Source: Maea johnstoni
Taxonomy: Eukaryota; Annelida; Polychaeta; Spionida; Magelonidae
Assembly (NCBI GenBank): GCA_963942565.1
Contig: OZ012699.1
Span: 30,005,909-30,069,908 of the forward strand
Length of the DNA: 64,000 nt
Direction: 5' to 3'
The translations under genes were made by a program, and so were the position numbers. Shown in pieces: positions 23,600 through 36,411 of the stretch. Each line of letters starts with the position of its first letter. The first letter of the stretch is position 1. The notes beneath the pieces are model-generated. The model searched no databases and had not been told where the DNA came from. It saw only the letters and a list, made by a program, of their open reading frames with translations.

Positions 23600-26400
23600 A
23601 TCCAACCTAATACCAAATCCCTAAGCAGCTGGGTACCTTTTTCTTATCCTAGCCATTGACCGGAACCCTTAAAAGTAAATATCATTACCTCATCCCTGCT
23701 ATACCTGCTGGTATGGGTTTTAGGTCCCAAACCTTATTAGTTTGAGGGTAGAAGGTAGGATGGTATACAAGTACTAAGTCTATTGTTGTATAGGGTTACA
23801 AGTAGCAAGGGTCATATGTCCTAAATGAGCTACTTTAGCTATGAGATACAGTTACCTAGCTATTAGTATGATGATACGAGATATAATAACCTATCCTACA
23901 GGGCCTGATAGGCTTGAGGGTAATAGCTGGTATGGATATCAAGTATGTAATATGTAAAGATTTAGGGTAATAGATTGATGAGGTACATAGATGGTAAGGG
24001 AACACGTATCTTACATTTTAGGACTTAGGATAATAACCAGAATTGCACATAGGTACCCCCCCCCCCCCCCACACACACACACACAGTGTGTGACACACTG
24101 AAGGTTAACATATAATTACATCTGGTATAAGGTGGGATGGAGGTACCCAAACTCTTGAGGCTGATAGCAGTTAGCAGTTAAAGCTGGTATGAGATACTCT
24201 TATATAAGCGTAAAGGAATTGGGATAATTACAGAGTTGGGGATATAAGTACCAAGCATTAATAGATGTAAGAGGTACAGGCATCTGATTATCTTATTAGG
24301 ATTCAGGGTAATTGGTGAGTATAGAAATGGGTAAGGATATAGATACCCAATCTATGGTTTTAGAGTTAATGGATGAGATGGCATCTAAGTACCCAGCAGG
24401 CTTGGGGTAATAAGTAATATGTAATCAAAGTAATAGGTAATAAAGTCATTTATTACAGTAATTGAATGTAATAAGTAATTCTTCTCCAAAAATGTAATTG
24501 TAATAGGTAATATAATTGAATCAGGAGTAATAAGTAATAAATAATTGCATAAATTGTAAATTACTTTCCTAGAAAATATTTTTTTATCACACCAAGGAGG
24601 TATGTACCTGAGCAGAGTATCTCTATCAGATAGTTAGATGCTTTCCATGGGATTTATAAGGTTCCAGCTTCAGGAAGGAGGACTTGCAGATGTTTGAGCC
24701 TGTCAGATGTATTTGTCCCAAACATTATATTCAAAATGGATGGAAATTGCAAACTGTGGGTCTGAGATATTTGCACTAGTCAATTGAAGGATCATCAGTA
24801 CCCTGTTCATAAATTTCAGTCTAATTACAATTTGCCTAACATTCAACAATCATCACTCAATCCAGACAATACCTCCACTCCTTTCGGTAACATTGAGTAC
24901 AATTAACCTAAGTGCCCACCCTTCTCAGCTGCTTTACATCCTGCCCCTCTTTCCTCAAATCAAGATAAGCAAACTCTTCCTATCCATGACCCCTGTCCAG
25001 CTGTTATCTACTGATCATATGTGGCCTGTATATAGTCATGATAACCAGCTGTTATGGCAATTGAGAAATCTGATTCTTTTAACATTAACATGAACCCCAC
25101 TGGTAACTGTTGCATAGTTAACCTGACACCTAGATTATACAATAGTCTATTTTTCTTTCTTAGAGGAAGCACCCTGACAATGCAGCAGTACTGTTTGAAT
25201 AAAGTTATCACTGCTTCCCTACATGAAATGTTTTGTTGTGCTTCTGAATTTCAAAAGTATTAAGTAATATAATCAATTACATATTGGAAAGTAATTTAAT
25301 ATAATTGATTACTTTGAAAAAAATGCTGTAATTGTAATATAATATAATTGGGCTATTTTCCAAAGTAATATAATATAATTGATTACTTTCCAATGTAATT
25401 GACCCCAAGCCTGGTACCCAGTCTATTAAGGTTTTGGGCAATAGTTAGGATGCGGTACAGGTTTAAACATCATAGGTATCAGGGTAATTGGTGGCATGAG
25501 ATATAGATAGCCAGCCTATAGGAGTTCATGGTAATAGGATAAGATACATGTACCCAGCCTGTACATTTTTAAGGGTAATTGCTTAGATGAGGTATCGCTT
25601 CTAACCATCTAACCTAGTAGGAATCTGGCCAATTGCTAGGATGATACAAATAACAAGCTGGATATGGATCAGGACAATGGTTTTGATGAGATATATGTAC
25701 TCAGCTGATAGGAGATGAGTAAAGTAGATGGGATGGAAATAGGTACCCAATTGCTTAATGTTGATACAAACAGAGGAGAAGGGATAGGATATAGGAATCC
25801 ATCTTTGTGCCTCTTGAGAAGTTGGGGAATCTATTGAGAGTGGTTAATAATCAGGTACAGTGTTTGAAAGCTTTCTGCCAACTAGCTACTAGCTGTTTGT
25901 TTACCACAAATAGCTAGTATGGGAGGGGGTGGATATAGGTGTCCATTGCTGTGCCCATTCAGGCATATTGGAATAAATATTGTGAGTATTTGATAATCAG
26001 GTACTATGGTGTAAATTTTCCTGTCAACAATGTGTCTATTACCCTGAATCTTTATATATTACATACATGATTCCCATACCAACTTTTACCCCAATCCTTG
26101 CAGGATAGATAACTATATGTCATACCATCACACTATGTATCTCATAGCCATACAACAAAAGGGGTTGTACTTGTGTAAATCCTACCTTCTGCCCTCAAAC
26201 TCAAAAAGTTAAGTACCTGAAACCCGTAAGAGTAGGTATGGCAGGGATGAGGTAATGATACTTACTTTTGAGAGCTCCGGTCAATGGCTAGGATAAAATA
26301 AAAGTACCCAGCTGAATGGGGATATAAATAATGGTTCGAATGAGGTATGTGTACCCAGATCTTAAGGAAAGGTGGTATTAGGTTAGATTATATATGGGTA
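23600..26400. repeat. Degenerate minisatellite core of the 5.8 kb element
   Basis: Loose repeats of roughly 50-60 bp with the theme GGTACCCAGCCTATTAGG and GGGTAATAGCTAGGATGAG fill this core. There is a C-run plus (AC)n at about 24056-24085 and AT-rich TAATAAGTAAT-type tracts at 24410-24560 and 25258-25400. No coding sequence is seen. It resembles the satellite cores common in fold-back elements. Confidence 0.55.
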
Positions 26401-27104
26401 CCAAACCTCTTAGTGTTAAGGAAAACAGAAAAGGATAGGACACAGGTACCCATCGTTATGCTTCTTGGGAGGATTGCGCTGAGTTCAACTTTTGATACAG
26501 CTTGATATTCAGACAATGTAGTTTGAATGCTCCATGCCAACCTAAAGGCTGTATTTTCACCACAAATAGCTAGTATGTGTGGGGCAGGGGGGGATACAGG
26601 TGTCCATTGTTGCGCCCATTCAGGCATATTGGAGGAACTATTGAGTGTGTTTGATAATCAGGTAGTATGGTTTGAATGTTGCTTTAAATACCTTTTCAGT
26701 AGTCGTAGTGTTACTTGAACTGTGATTTCTAGCCTAAAACTGGATTTTTACCAAATTTTGGTAAAATTTGGTTGTCCCGGGCAACTGGGCATTCCATTTT
26801 TTTCAGCCCAATCAGTCTTTGTCATGTTTGAACTATTTCTAGTACCAAATATGTGTTAAATGAACATTTGAAATTTTTAAAAATATTTTTCCGTATTTTA
26901 AGCTATTTTTCGGTTATTTTTTGAACATAGGGGTAGGGGAAATGAAAGTCCCATAAAATCACGCTCGAACAACCAATGGAGCTCATTTTTGTTTTATTAA
27001 GCAGATAAGAGATTGCTTGTAATTTAGGTATATAATATTGGGTGGTTTTGTACTCATTTGACCACTTAGAACTTAAAGTTTGTGAAAACTTAAAAAAAAA
27101 CTGC

Positions 27105-27728
27105 AAAAAAACGGCATTTTTTGCGACGTTTTTTGAACTTTTTTCCAAGGATAGGAATACGGTGCTTCTGAAAGGTATTTGGTAATTGTACCTGTTGATC
27201 ACTTGACCAGCATAGCAAATTTGGAGTATCCCAGAGAATTGCAAGTGTCCCTACCACCCCCACCCCTAAAATGTCACCCCCACCCCTAAAATCAGGGAGG
27301 TACCGACCTTCAATTGGCCCTCCAGGGCAAATGTACCCGCGATATAAGTGCAGACAAGCTGATCTGAACAGCTGAGGGTATAAGGTTTTTAGAGGTTGTT
27401 GTACAAACAACAACCTATATTCAGTTCGCTTTTGTTGTCTTGCATTCCCGGGGGGGGGTCCTGGGAGCTGGTTGATGCATTTTCCCTATGTTGTCTTACA
27501 TGGCATTTTTGGAAAATTCTAGGCGAATGATCTGGAGAGTGGGGTGTGGTGGGGTCGTTTTGTTTAATGTTTCTGTTAGAGTTGGGTGTGTAGTTTATAG
27601 AGTTTGTTTCATTGTTTCTGTGGGTTGCCTAGTTTTTTTTTGGTGGATTTTTACGTGTTTATACATTACGTTTTCTTCACTCCAATACGATTCTGTAGCG
27701 CGTCTGGTCTGGTGGGGCGGCCGTTGGA
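27105..27728. other. Spacer between the TIR element and the promoter-like repeat
   Basis: It has two near-identical 22 bp C-rich tracts (CACCCCCACCCCTAAAAT type) at about 27255-27300, a short G-run near 27449 and T-rich sequence. No gene is recognised. Confidence 0.35.
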
Positions 27729-27990
27729 TGCGCATGCGTGGGTGGATGCGCATGCGTGGGTTTTCTGCATATTTAATGCGATCGGCTAATCACGTGACAG
27801 CACCACGTGGTTTGTCTCTGGTGAATTATCCAATGAGCGGTCTCACTGCCTCACCGTCACACCACGTGGTACTCTTTCCCGCGGTTTATTAACCAATGAG
27901 CGGCTATTTGTATTTCTTTTTGTACTATTTTACTCACGTGTTCATTCACGTATTTCTTACATTGGCTAGGTTACCCTCCGCCATTTTGAA
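27729..27990 (+). promoter_or_regulatory. TATA-less promoter-like cluster (NRF1, E-box, CCAAT, YY1)
   Basis: Two NRF1-type sites, TGCGCATGCGTG, sit at 27729-27740 and 27747-27758, 18 bp apart. CACGTG E-boxes lie at 27791, 27804 and 27863, CCAAT boxes at 27830 and 27893 (plus ATTGG at 27961), and a YY1-type GCCATTTTG at 27980. Such a mix is typical of housekeeping promoters. Everything from 27778 onward is repeated at 28640-29498, without the NRF1 pair. No first exon could be assigned. Confidence 0.5.
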
Positions 27991-29498
27991 TATCGGTTTT
28001 GCCGAAATTTGCACCCCGATTTCAAAGCTTTCGTTTGTGGCCATCTCTAACTCTAAAATTCTGAAACCAAAAGAATTAACAAGCCAAGTATCTATATTAT
28101 TAAGATTAATTCTTTTGGTTTCGGAAAATCGAAAATATTTTGAGATATTTGTCAACACGCATCGATGGTGGCGTGAACATGGCGATGGGTCGGGTTTGAC
28201 GAAATTTGCACCCCGATTTCAAAGCTTTCGTTTGTGGCCATCTCTAACTCTAAAATTCTGAAACCAAAAGAATTAACAAGCCAAGTATCTATATTATTAA
28301 GATTAATTCTTTTGGTTTCGGAAAATCGAAAATATTTTGAGATATTTGTCAACACGCATCGATGGTGGCGTGTTGACCACGGCGATTAGTACATTCTCAA
28401 TGGTACCTCGCCGATTCCTGTCAATTTCATCAAGCTATCTCCCCCCGATCACAATATGACTACCTACCTGGATAGATGAGATCCTCATCTATCTGATTCA
28501 ATCATTTTTTTAATTCAACTTCAGGTTGGAAGCGAAAAAATAGCTTTTCGCTACAACCGGAAGTTGATTTTTTTGATATAGCGAGATTAGGGCATTGATA
28601 TGCATTGTGTGCATTTCACACAAAAAAACATACTTTTCTGCGATCGGCTAATCACGTGACAGCACCACGTGGTTTGTCTCTGGTGAATTATCCAATGAGC
28701 GGTCTCACTGCCTCACCGTCACACCACGTGGTACTCTTTCCCGCGGTTTATTAACCAATGAGCGGCTATTTGTATTTCTCTTTGTACTATTTTACTTACG
28801 TGTTCATTCACGTATTTTTTACATTGGCTAGGTTACCCTCCGCCATTTTGAATATCGGTTTTGCCGAAATTTGCACCCCGATTTCAAAGCTTTCGTTTGT
28901 GGCCATCTCTAACTCTAAAATTCTGAAACCAAAAGAATTAACAAGCCAAGTATCTATATTATTAAGATTAATTCTTTTGGTTTCGGAAAATCGAAAATAT
29001 TTTGAGATATTTGTCAACACGCATCGATGGTGGCGTGAACATGGCGATGGGTCGGGTTTGACGAAATTTGCACCCCGATTTCAAAGCTTTCGTTTGTGGC
29101 CATCTCTAACTCTAAAATTCTGAAACCAAAAGAATTAACAAGCCACGTATCTATATTATTAAGATTAATTCTTTTGGTTTCGGAAAATCGAAAATATTTT
29201 GAGATATTTGTCAACACGCATCGATGGTGGCGTGTTGACCACGGCGATTAGTACATTCTCAATGGTACCTCGCCGATTCCTGTCAATTTCATCAAGCTAT
29301 CTCCCCCCGATCACAATATGACTACCTACCTGGATAGATGAGATCCTCATCTATCTGATTCAATCATTTTTTAAATTCAACTTCAGGTTGGAAGCGAAAA
29401 AATAGCTTTTCGCTACAACCGGAAGTTGATTTTTTTGATATAGCGAGATTAGGGCATTGATATGCATTGTGTGCATTTCACACAAAAAACATACTTTT
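27778..29498. repeat. 862 bp tandem duplication with internal 197 bp duplication
   Basis: Copy 1 is 27778-28639 and copy 2 is 28640-29498; they differ at only a few bases. Inside each, a 197 bp segment is itself doubled (starts at 28004 and 28201, and again in copy 2). Each 197 bp unit has a perfect 17 bp inverted repeat, GAAACCAAAAGAATTAA and its complement. Near each copy's end there is another stem, CAACTTC...GAAGTTG, around AGCGAAAA/TTTTCGCT. Open frames in either strand repeat with the units and are not judged real. Confidence 0.9.
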
Positions 29499-29758
29499 TT
29501 CAATAAATTGTCACGTCGCCGTTTCTGGGTCAAAATTTACAAATGGCCCATCAAAGTGTTCGCAACAAATAGGGCTTTTACCCTATTATCATAACTTGTT
29601 GCTTATATTTGTAATTTTTGAAAAAAAATGGCGACTTCGGAAAAAAACGGCAAAAACGGCTTTTTGGAATGTTGATTTAGGAACCCTGGCGAAATTCTAA
29701 ATTTACTTATTAATTTCGCCACTAAAACCGGAAAAAAAGTTTCAACTTCAAGAAAACA

Positions 29759-31068
29759 GACTCTAAATAATCCATCCTGCCCATTTGTGGATTTTCTTTG
29801 ATCCCCACAATCGTAAGAAAACAACTTTGAAAAAAACGGAAGTAGTAAATATTTTTATCGCGATTTCAGCAGTCAGTATATATACCCTTCTCACCATGAG
29901 TGTAGTATGCAGTCCTGAAGTTAGCAGACCTTTAATCCTGCCATCCCTTCCGTTCTCACTGTTGTTGTATTTTAGATAAAGATATGATTTTAATTGTTTT
30001 GGGTGACAGGAAAAGTGTGTACTGTTATAATTTATTGGTCACAAACTTATAAGCCCAAAGAGCATGTAATGCGAATGCATGGGATGGCAGGGTTAATGGT
30101 CTGCATACTTCAGGATTGCATTTTCACTCATGGTGAGAAGGGTGTCAAGGGACATAACTGCAGGCAGCACTCATAGAAACTGGCTTCGACATCATACTGC
30201 ATCTACACCAAAGAGCATCATAGGAACTTGATTCACCTGACAACCCAAAATAGTAAGCATACATTAAATTGAAATAAATACAAAAGTATCAATACAAAAC
30301 TATCACTCAATATACAATTTTATAAAAACACATCCACAAAATATAGAAACCATGCAAATCTTCACTGTCCCTCAAACAAAACAATTACTGTTTAAAGAAG
30401 ATATTGTGTCGGTGTGATAATATAAGATTGCATTTGGTGAGATATGTTTTGTGTTGATATTTTTGTGTTGCTTTGATGGTATGTATGACTCTAAATAATC
30501 CATCCTGCCCATTTGTGGATTTTTTTGTTCCCCACAATCGTAAAAAAACAACTTGGAAAAAAACGGAAGTAGTAAATATTTTTATCGCGATTTCAGCAGT
30601 CAGTATATATACCCTTCTCACCATGAGTGTAGTATGCAGTCCTGAAGTTAGCAGACCTTTAACCCTGCCATCCCTTCCGTTCTCACTGTTGTTGTATTTT
30701 AGATAAAGATATGATTTTAATTGTTTTGGGTGACAGGAAAAGTGTGTACTGTCATAGAAACTGGCTTCGACATCATACTGCATCTACACCAAAGAGCATC
30801 ATAGGAACTTGATTTACCTGACAACCCAAAATAGTAAGCATACATTAAATTGAAATAAATACAAAAGTATCAATACAAAACTATCACTCAATATACAATT
30901 TTATAAAAACACATACACAAAATATAGAAACCATGCAAATCTTCACTGTCACTCAAACAAAACAATTACTGTTTAAAGAAGATATTGTGTCGGTGTGATA
31001 ATATAAGATTGCATTTGGTGAGATATGTTTTGTGTTGATATTTTTGTGTTGCTTTGATGGTATGTATG
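29759..31068. repeat. ~728 bp tandem duplication, second copy with deletion
   Basis: Sequence starting GACTCTAAATAATCC at 29759 recurs from 30487. Copy 2 lacks about 146 bp present in copy 1 (about 30032-30177). The missing part includes one arm of an inverted repeat in copy 1 (29886-29953 against 30079-30150, around CCCTTCTCACCATGAGTG). The loss may thus be deletion of a hairpin arm. Confidence 0.85.
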
Positions 31069-31081
31069 ATTATATTTTCAG

Positions 31082-31238
31082 GTTGCATGGTGTAGGTGAA
31101 GTAGCAGACCTGAAGTATGCAGGCTTCTACCCTTTGATGCCGATGCCGGTCCCATACCCCTTCACCCCAGTGCTCGGGCCCAAGCAGCATCTCCCTGCAT
31201 TTGTATCGCCCAAGATGCAAAACAAACGAAAATACTGA
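31082..31238 (+). CDS. Candidate terminal exon of an unidentified gene
   Basis: An acceptor (TATATTTTCAG) ends at 31081, followed by an open frame to TGA 31236-31238 with the C-terminus GFYPLMPMPVPYPFTPVLG then KQHLPAFVSPKMQNKRKY. AATAAA follows at 31243-31248. The Pro-rich then basic C-terminus and the acceptor/stop/polyA order suggest a last exon of a plus-strand gene, possibly the gene of the promoter-like cluster at 27.7 kb. The family is not recognised, the upstream exons were not found, and the 3' UTR would be very short. Confidence 0.4.
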
Positions 31239-31259
31239 TCAAAATAAAGGGAAAATTAC

Positions 31260-34223
31260 AAAGTTTGTGTTTCTGATGTATTTTTTAACACTATTAGGTA
31301 TGATAGAAAGATAAAGAAGTTCAAAGAATGGGAATTCTTTTTGAAATTGTTCTAGACTGATATTTAATGTACATTCACAAACTGGCTCTTATAGTTGTAT
31401 TTCTTGGCACTATTAGGTGTGATAAAAAGATAAAGAAATTCAAAAATAGGGAAGTTTTTTTAAGTGCGGATTTAGATAGAAATCTTATGAAAAGTTTGGA
31501 AGATATGTGTTTCAGATGTATTTTTTGGCACTATTAGGTGTGATAAAAAGATAAAGAAGTTCAAATAAAAGGAAATTGTTTTAAATTGCTCCAAACTGAT
31601 ATTAATGTCTATTCACAAACTTGGTTTTTGATTAAAAAGTCTGTAAGTATCATCAGCAGCATTACAAGTGTGTATCAGTCTATTTTAGGTTTAAGTACAA
31701 AGTTATTGCATGCATATTGGGTTTCTGGTAGTGCTGGACCTGCTTTAGTGGCGGAAGATCATGGCCAGGGGCATATGTCCCCTAAGGGGCCATATGGTTG
31801 ATATTTGTGCATGTTTGCATTCAGGCAGTGTTTGGCCATTTTCATGTAAAGGTAAGTCACGGACTAAAGTTCTTCAGGCAGCAGCATATTAGTTGTGGCA
31901 AGCATGCTGCTGGTGGGGTTTTGTTGGCTGTCATTTGCAGTGCTGGTTGTAGGCTTTTCCCATTCATGTTTGGTGATCTACTGGATTAGTGGTGGTGAGT
32001 TTGCCATAGTTTCTTGGATAGCTAGGAGTGGGTTATAGTTTTCGAAAATATTTGAGGGAGGGTTTTAGATAGAATTCTTTTGAAAAAATTGAGGGATATG
32101 TGTTTCAGTTGTATTTTTTGGCACTATTAGGTATGATAAAAAGATAAAGAATTTCAGTGGAAGGGAAATGTTTTAACTGTCCAGGTTTGGGGGTTTTGGA
32201 GCATTTTTCCAGGGAAAAAATTGAATAGTTTGTGTTTCTGATGTATTTATTGGCACTATTAGGTATGATAAAAAGATAAAGAAGTTCAAGAAAGTTGAAT
32301 TTTTTTTAAAATGTTCTAAGCTGATATTTAATGTCCATTCACAAGCTTGGCTCTTATAGTTCATCATCAGGTAGCAAAATCACATAATCCAGGAACATAT
32401 GCCCCTTAAGGGACCATAAGGTTGATCCTTGTGCATGTTTGCACTCAGGCAGTGTTTGGTCATTTTCATGTAAAGGTAAGTCACGGACTAATGTTCTTCA
32501 GGCAGCAGCAGGTAAGTTGTGGCAAGCATGCTATTGGTGGGGTTTTGTTGACTCTCATTTGCAGTGCAGGATGTGGGCTTTTCCCATTCATGTTTGGTGA
32601 TCTACTGGATGAGTGATGGTGGGTTTGTCATAGTTTCTTGGATAGCTAGAAGTGGGTTATAATTTTGGGAAATATTTGGGGGAGGGTTTTAGATAGAATT
32701 CTTATGAAAAAATTGTAGGATATGTGTTTCAGATGTATTTTTTGGCACTATTAGGTATGATAGAAAGATAAAGAATTTAAGGAAAAAGGAAAATGTTTTA
32801 AAATGCTCCAAACATATATTTAATGTCCTTTCACAAAGTTGGCTCGTATATTTTTTCATCTGGTTGCAATATCACATGAACCAGGGGCATATGCCCCTAA
32901 AGGGTACATAAGGTTGATCCCTGTTCATGTTTGCTTTTAGGCAGTGTTTGGCCATCTTCATGTAAATGTTTTGTGTTACTTTGATGATATGTCAGATGTC
33001 AAATTTTTAACCCCGCCCCCCATCGCTCTCTTTTTCTGAAGTATGTGTGTTATAATGTTCATGTTTATATTTGGCGGATAGGCTTAGTGATTAGTTTAGT
33101 TTGTCAAAAGTTGCATTTTATTTATGCGTGCTGAATTTTAGGTTATGATGAAATTTTTTATTCGCTGTTTAACTGTTGGTCTTTTTTAATATTTGAGAGC
33201 CGGCACTTATTTTAATGCATGGGCTTTGTTGTATATACTTAGCTTATGTGTTAACATTTTGTGTTGTGGGGGAGAGTCACAAGCCTCTGTTAAGGGGGAG
33301 TGGATTTTTGGCTGTTGGCAACATGTTTGATTTTGATGTGGTGTTATTTGCAGGCAGCCAGTCAGTTTGTTACATGCATCAGTGATTGACTTTAACATTT
33401 TCAGACAGGAGCAGATTTGGCTCCCAGGATTTTAAGTTTAGGGGCTATTAAATTCCTGTGCGGCCACCACGACGGTATGGTTTTGCCAGGGGTGCATTGT
33501 CCAGGTTTGGGGATCTTGGGGCATGCTCCCAGGGAAAAGTTTGAAAGGTTTGTGTTTCAGCTGTATTTTTTGGCACTATTAGGTATGATGAAAAGATAAA
33601 GAATTTCAAAAAAAGGAAAAGTTTTTAAAATGCTTTAAGCTGATATTTAATGTCCGTTCACAAACTTGGCTCCTATAATTCATCATCTGGTAGCAAAATC
33701 ACATGGTTCAGGGGCATATGCCCTTTAAGGGACCATAAGGTTGATCCCTGTGCATGTTTGCATTCTGGCAGTGTTTGGCCATTTTCATGTAAGGGTAAGT
33801 CACGGACTAAAGTTCTTCAGGCAGCATTAAGTAAGTTGTGGCAAGCATGCTATTGGTGGGGTTTTGTTGACTGTCATTTGCAGTGCAGGATGTGGGCTTT
33901 TCCCGTTCATGTTTGGTGATCTACTGGATAGGTGATGGTGGGTGGTGAGTTTGTCAAAGTTTCTGGATAGCTAGAAGTGGGTTATAGTTTTGGAAAATAT
34001 TTGAGGGAGGGTTTTAGATAGAAATCTTATGAAAAATTTGAAAGATATGTGTTTCAGATGTATTTTTTGGCACTATTAGGTATGATAAAAAGATAAAGAA
34101 TTTCATAAAAAAGGAAAATGTTTTATAGTGCTCCAAACTGATATTAATGTCTATTCACAAACTTGGTTTTTGATTAAAAAGTCTGTAAGTATCATCAGCA
34201 GCATTACAAGTGTGTATCAGTCT
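31260..34223 (+). repeat. Array of diverged repeats (short and ~600 bp long forms)
   Basis: The segment GTATTTTTTGGCACTATTAGG followed by AAAAGATAAAGAA recurs at about 31275, 31395, 31515, 32110, 32245, 32730, 33560 and 34055. A longer block holding GGGCATATGCCCC, CAGGCAGTGTTTGGCCATTTTCATG and GGTAAGTCACGGACTAA recurs at about 31750, 32395, 32885 (short) and 33710. The first and last units share a 95 bp tail (31590-31685 and 34128-34223). Similar small frames in each unit follow from the repeats. Confidence 0.75.
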
Positions 34224-35646
34224 GTAACCACTAACGAAAAAACACAAAAATCAGAAAAATTTCAAAATAGCAAAATATTAAAAAAACAAAAAATTGCAAA
34301 TGATTAACTACAAAAAGACATACAAGGAATCAACCTCTTGACGCCACTGGCGTCTATCTTGTTGGAAATATAGGTCTCCGAAATTCCCCAGGGGGGGGGG
34401 AGGGTTTCGCCCATCAGCTCACGGACTAATGTTTGACTAGCTCACGTGAGCGTTTATGGGCGCCATCTATAGTCGGATGTTCATAGCTGCCCAAACAACG
34501 CTCACAACTTAACCTTAAGTAACAAACATGAGTAGAAGAAAATAGAAATGTCTGTGCGCTAGATTCTAGTGAGGGCGCTGCTACTTTACTTGCATCTTGG
34601 CTCCTGTACCAACAATCCGCATCAATCGGCAATGAAGATAATTTCGATTGCTGGCTTGGCACTATTGTGCCAGGTTAAAAATTCATTTGCGTCAGGATAT
34701 AGGGGAGTGGAGGTATCTAAAAATTCGAAGCAGAGTGTCTGCTAGCTCTGCCATTTTGACGGACATCGTTTTATTTTGTTCATGAATTTTTCTCATTGGC
34801 TAGCTCCGATCATGTGATCAATGACATCACTACAATATCCACCATTTTCCGAATGGTCTCTCTCGCCTCAGACTTTAAATTCACGAAATAAGACTTAACT
34901 TCCACTGATTTTGAAAAAAAATAACACCAGCCCGTAGTGAAATATGTCCGAGAAGCCAAGATATCATTGCATGTAAGTTTTGGACAGTGCATCTGTGCGC
35001 CGCCGGGTTGGTAAAATACACAACCAAGACCCCAATACACGGAAGTCAGGGCGTAGATGTCATTAGTAACAACAGCATAAGATGTAGACATCGTCGCACT
35101 CACAGGGCTAATGTTTGACTAGTGTATATGCCCTAAGTCGGCAGGTGACAATGGCTGAAGTGTTTTATAATCTTAGAAAGAAGTTCTGAAGCGGCAATTT
35201 CCGACATTTTAAATTTCCGACATTTGCTGAAGACCTGACTAATTGAGCACCTGCCAAGACCATAGGAGCGTCTGTTCGCATATGACAGATGCTCCTATAG
35301 GCTCTATGCACAGTAGGCCACTTCCTGTGTCCAGAACGAGGCCAGCTACCCAAGCCAGCTGGGCTGTGCCCGTACTACCAGCATGGCTAGTACAGTTTGT
35401 GTAGACTCACAGATGTGTTAAATAGGGTTTATTTTCTCATGTAGACCCAGATCACTGAATGAATTAACAGAACACTCAAAGCTGCAAAGCAGAGGAGATA
35501 AAAGTTTATTTTGACTCCTAATTATGATGCTGAAAGTTTGTTTATCTGTTTTGATTTTGACAAGCACTGTAGGATACTTATACTGGTGCAGGCTAGTTTC
35601 AGGGTGGTATTTTGTTATTCATTTGTATTCATTTTTGCAATGTAGT
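34224..35646. other. Spacer with a possible promoter
   Basis: CATTGGCTAGC, ATCATGTGATC and TGACATCAC lie close together at about 34795-34830, beside GCCATTTTG (34751), giving a weak promoter-like group. A 97-codon minus frame (35103-34810) reads away from it but has no recognised domain. At 35240-35310 a hairpin ATAGGAGC...GCTCCTAT is part of a sequence shared, inverted, with 37424-37475. Confidence 0.3.
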
Positions 35647-35870
35647 CAAGCCTAAGAAATATATTGTTTGTTTCTTGTAACACCCTAAGAAAAATTAGGG
35701 TAGGTAGGTAGGGGAATGTTTTTATTTTAAGGATATTTTAGTGATAAATGGTAGGCTCATAGTTGAATACTGAGTTTTTGACTCAAAATCTCATTAAAAG
35801 ACTAAGGGGAGGGCCCCGAAAAAATAGGGCGGGTACTAGGGTCACAGAAAACAAACAATTGTTTATGCCT
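35647..35870. mobile_element. Diverged Harbinger-like MITE copy
   Basis: Ends GCCTAAGAAATATATTGTTT and AAACAAACAATTGTTTATGC, with TTAGGGTAGGTAGGTAGG inside, match the family at 44945-45174 but with many changes. It is an old copy or a separate subfamily. Confidence 0.55.
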
Positions 35871-35894
35871 GATAAAGATATTGATACAGTATAA

Positions 35895-36307
<413 letters not shown>

Positions 36308-36411
36308 TATAACTCCAACTTCATTCCACACATTTTCTCATGAATCTTCATCAGAGCTGTGGTGTGTTAAAAACAAATATTCAACTGACATTATCTAAAT
36401 TTATTATTCTA

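Larger units (their letters stand above)
21261..27104. mobile_element. 5.8 kb non-autonomous element with ~425 bp TIRs
   Basis: The arms 21261-21685 and 26681-27104 are nearly identical reverse complements. They start with GCAGTTTTTT and end with GCTTTAAATACC-type sequence. A second, nested pair follows: 23505-23760 matches 26200-26680 in reverse, and 23191-23290 is a diverged direct copy of part of the left arm. The left half has about 1.5 kb (21690-23190) with no counterpart on the right, probably inserted later. No transposase is visible and no clear target duplication was found. Confidence 0.75.

Noticed and set aside
27896-29217. Pairs of 67-121 codon frames on both strands repeated at 862 bp
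   Set aside because: They repeat with the duplicated DNA, overlap each other on both strands and have no domain or splice support.
34810-35103. 97-codon minus frame beside promoter-like motifs
   Set aside because: Starts in plausible context, but there is no recognisable domain, and the motifs are weak; kept only as a note in the spacer.
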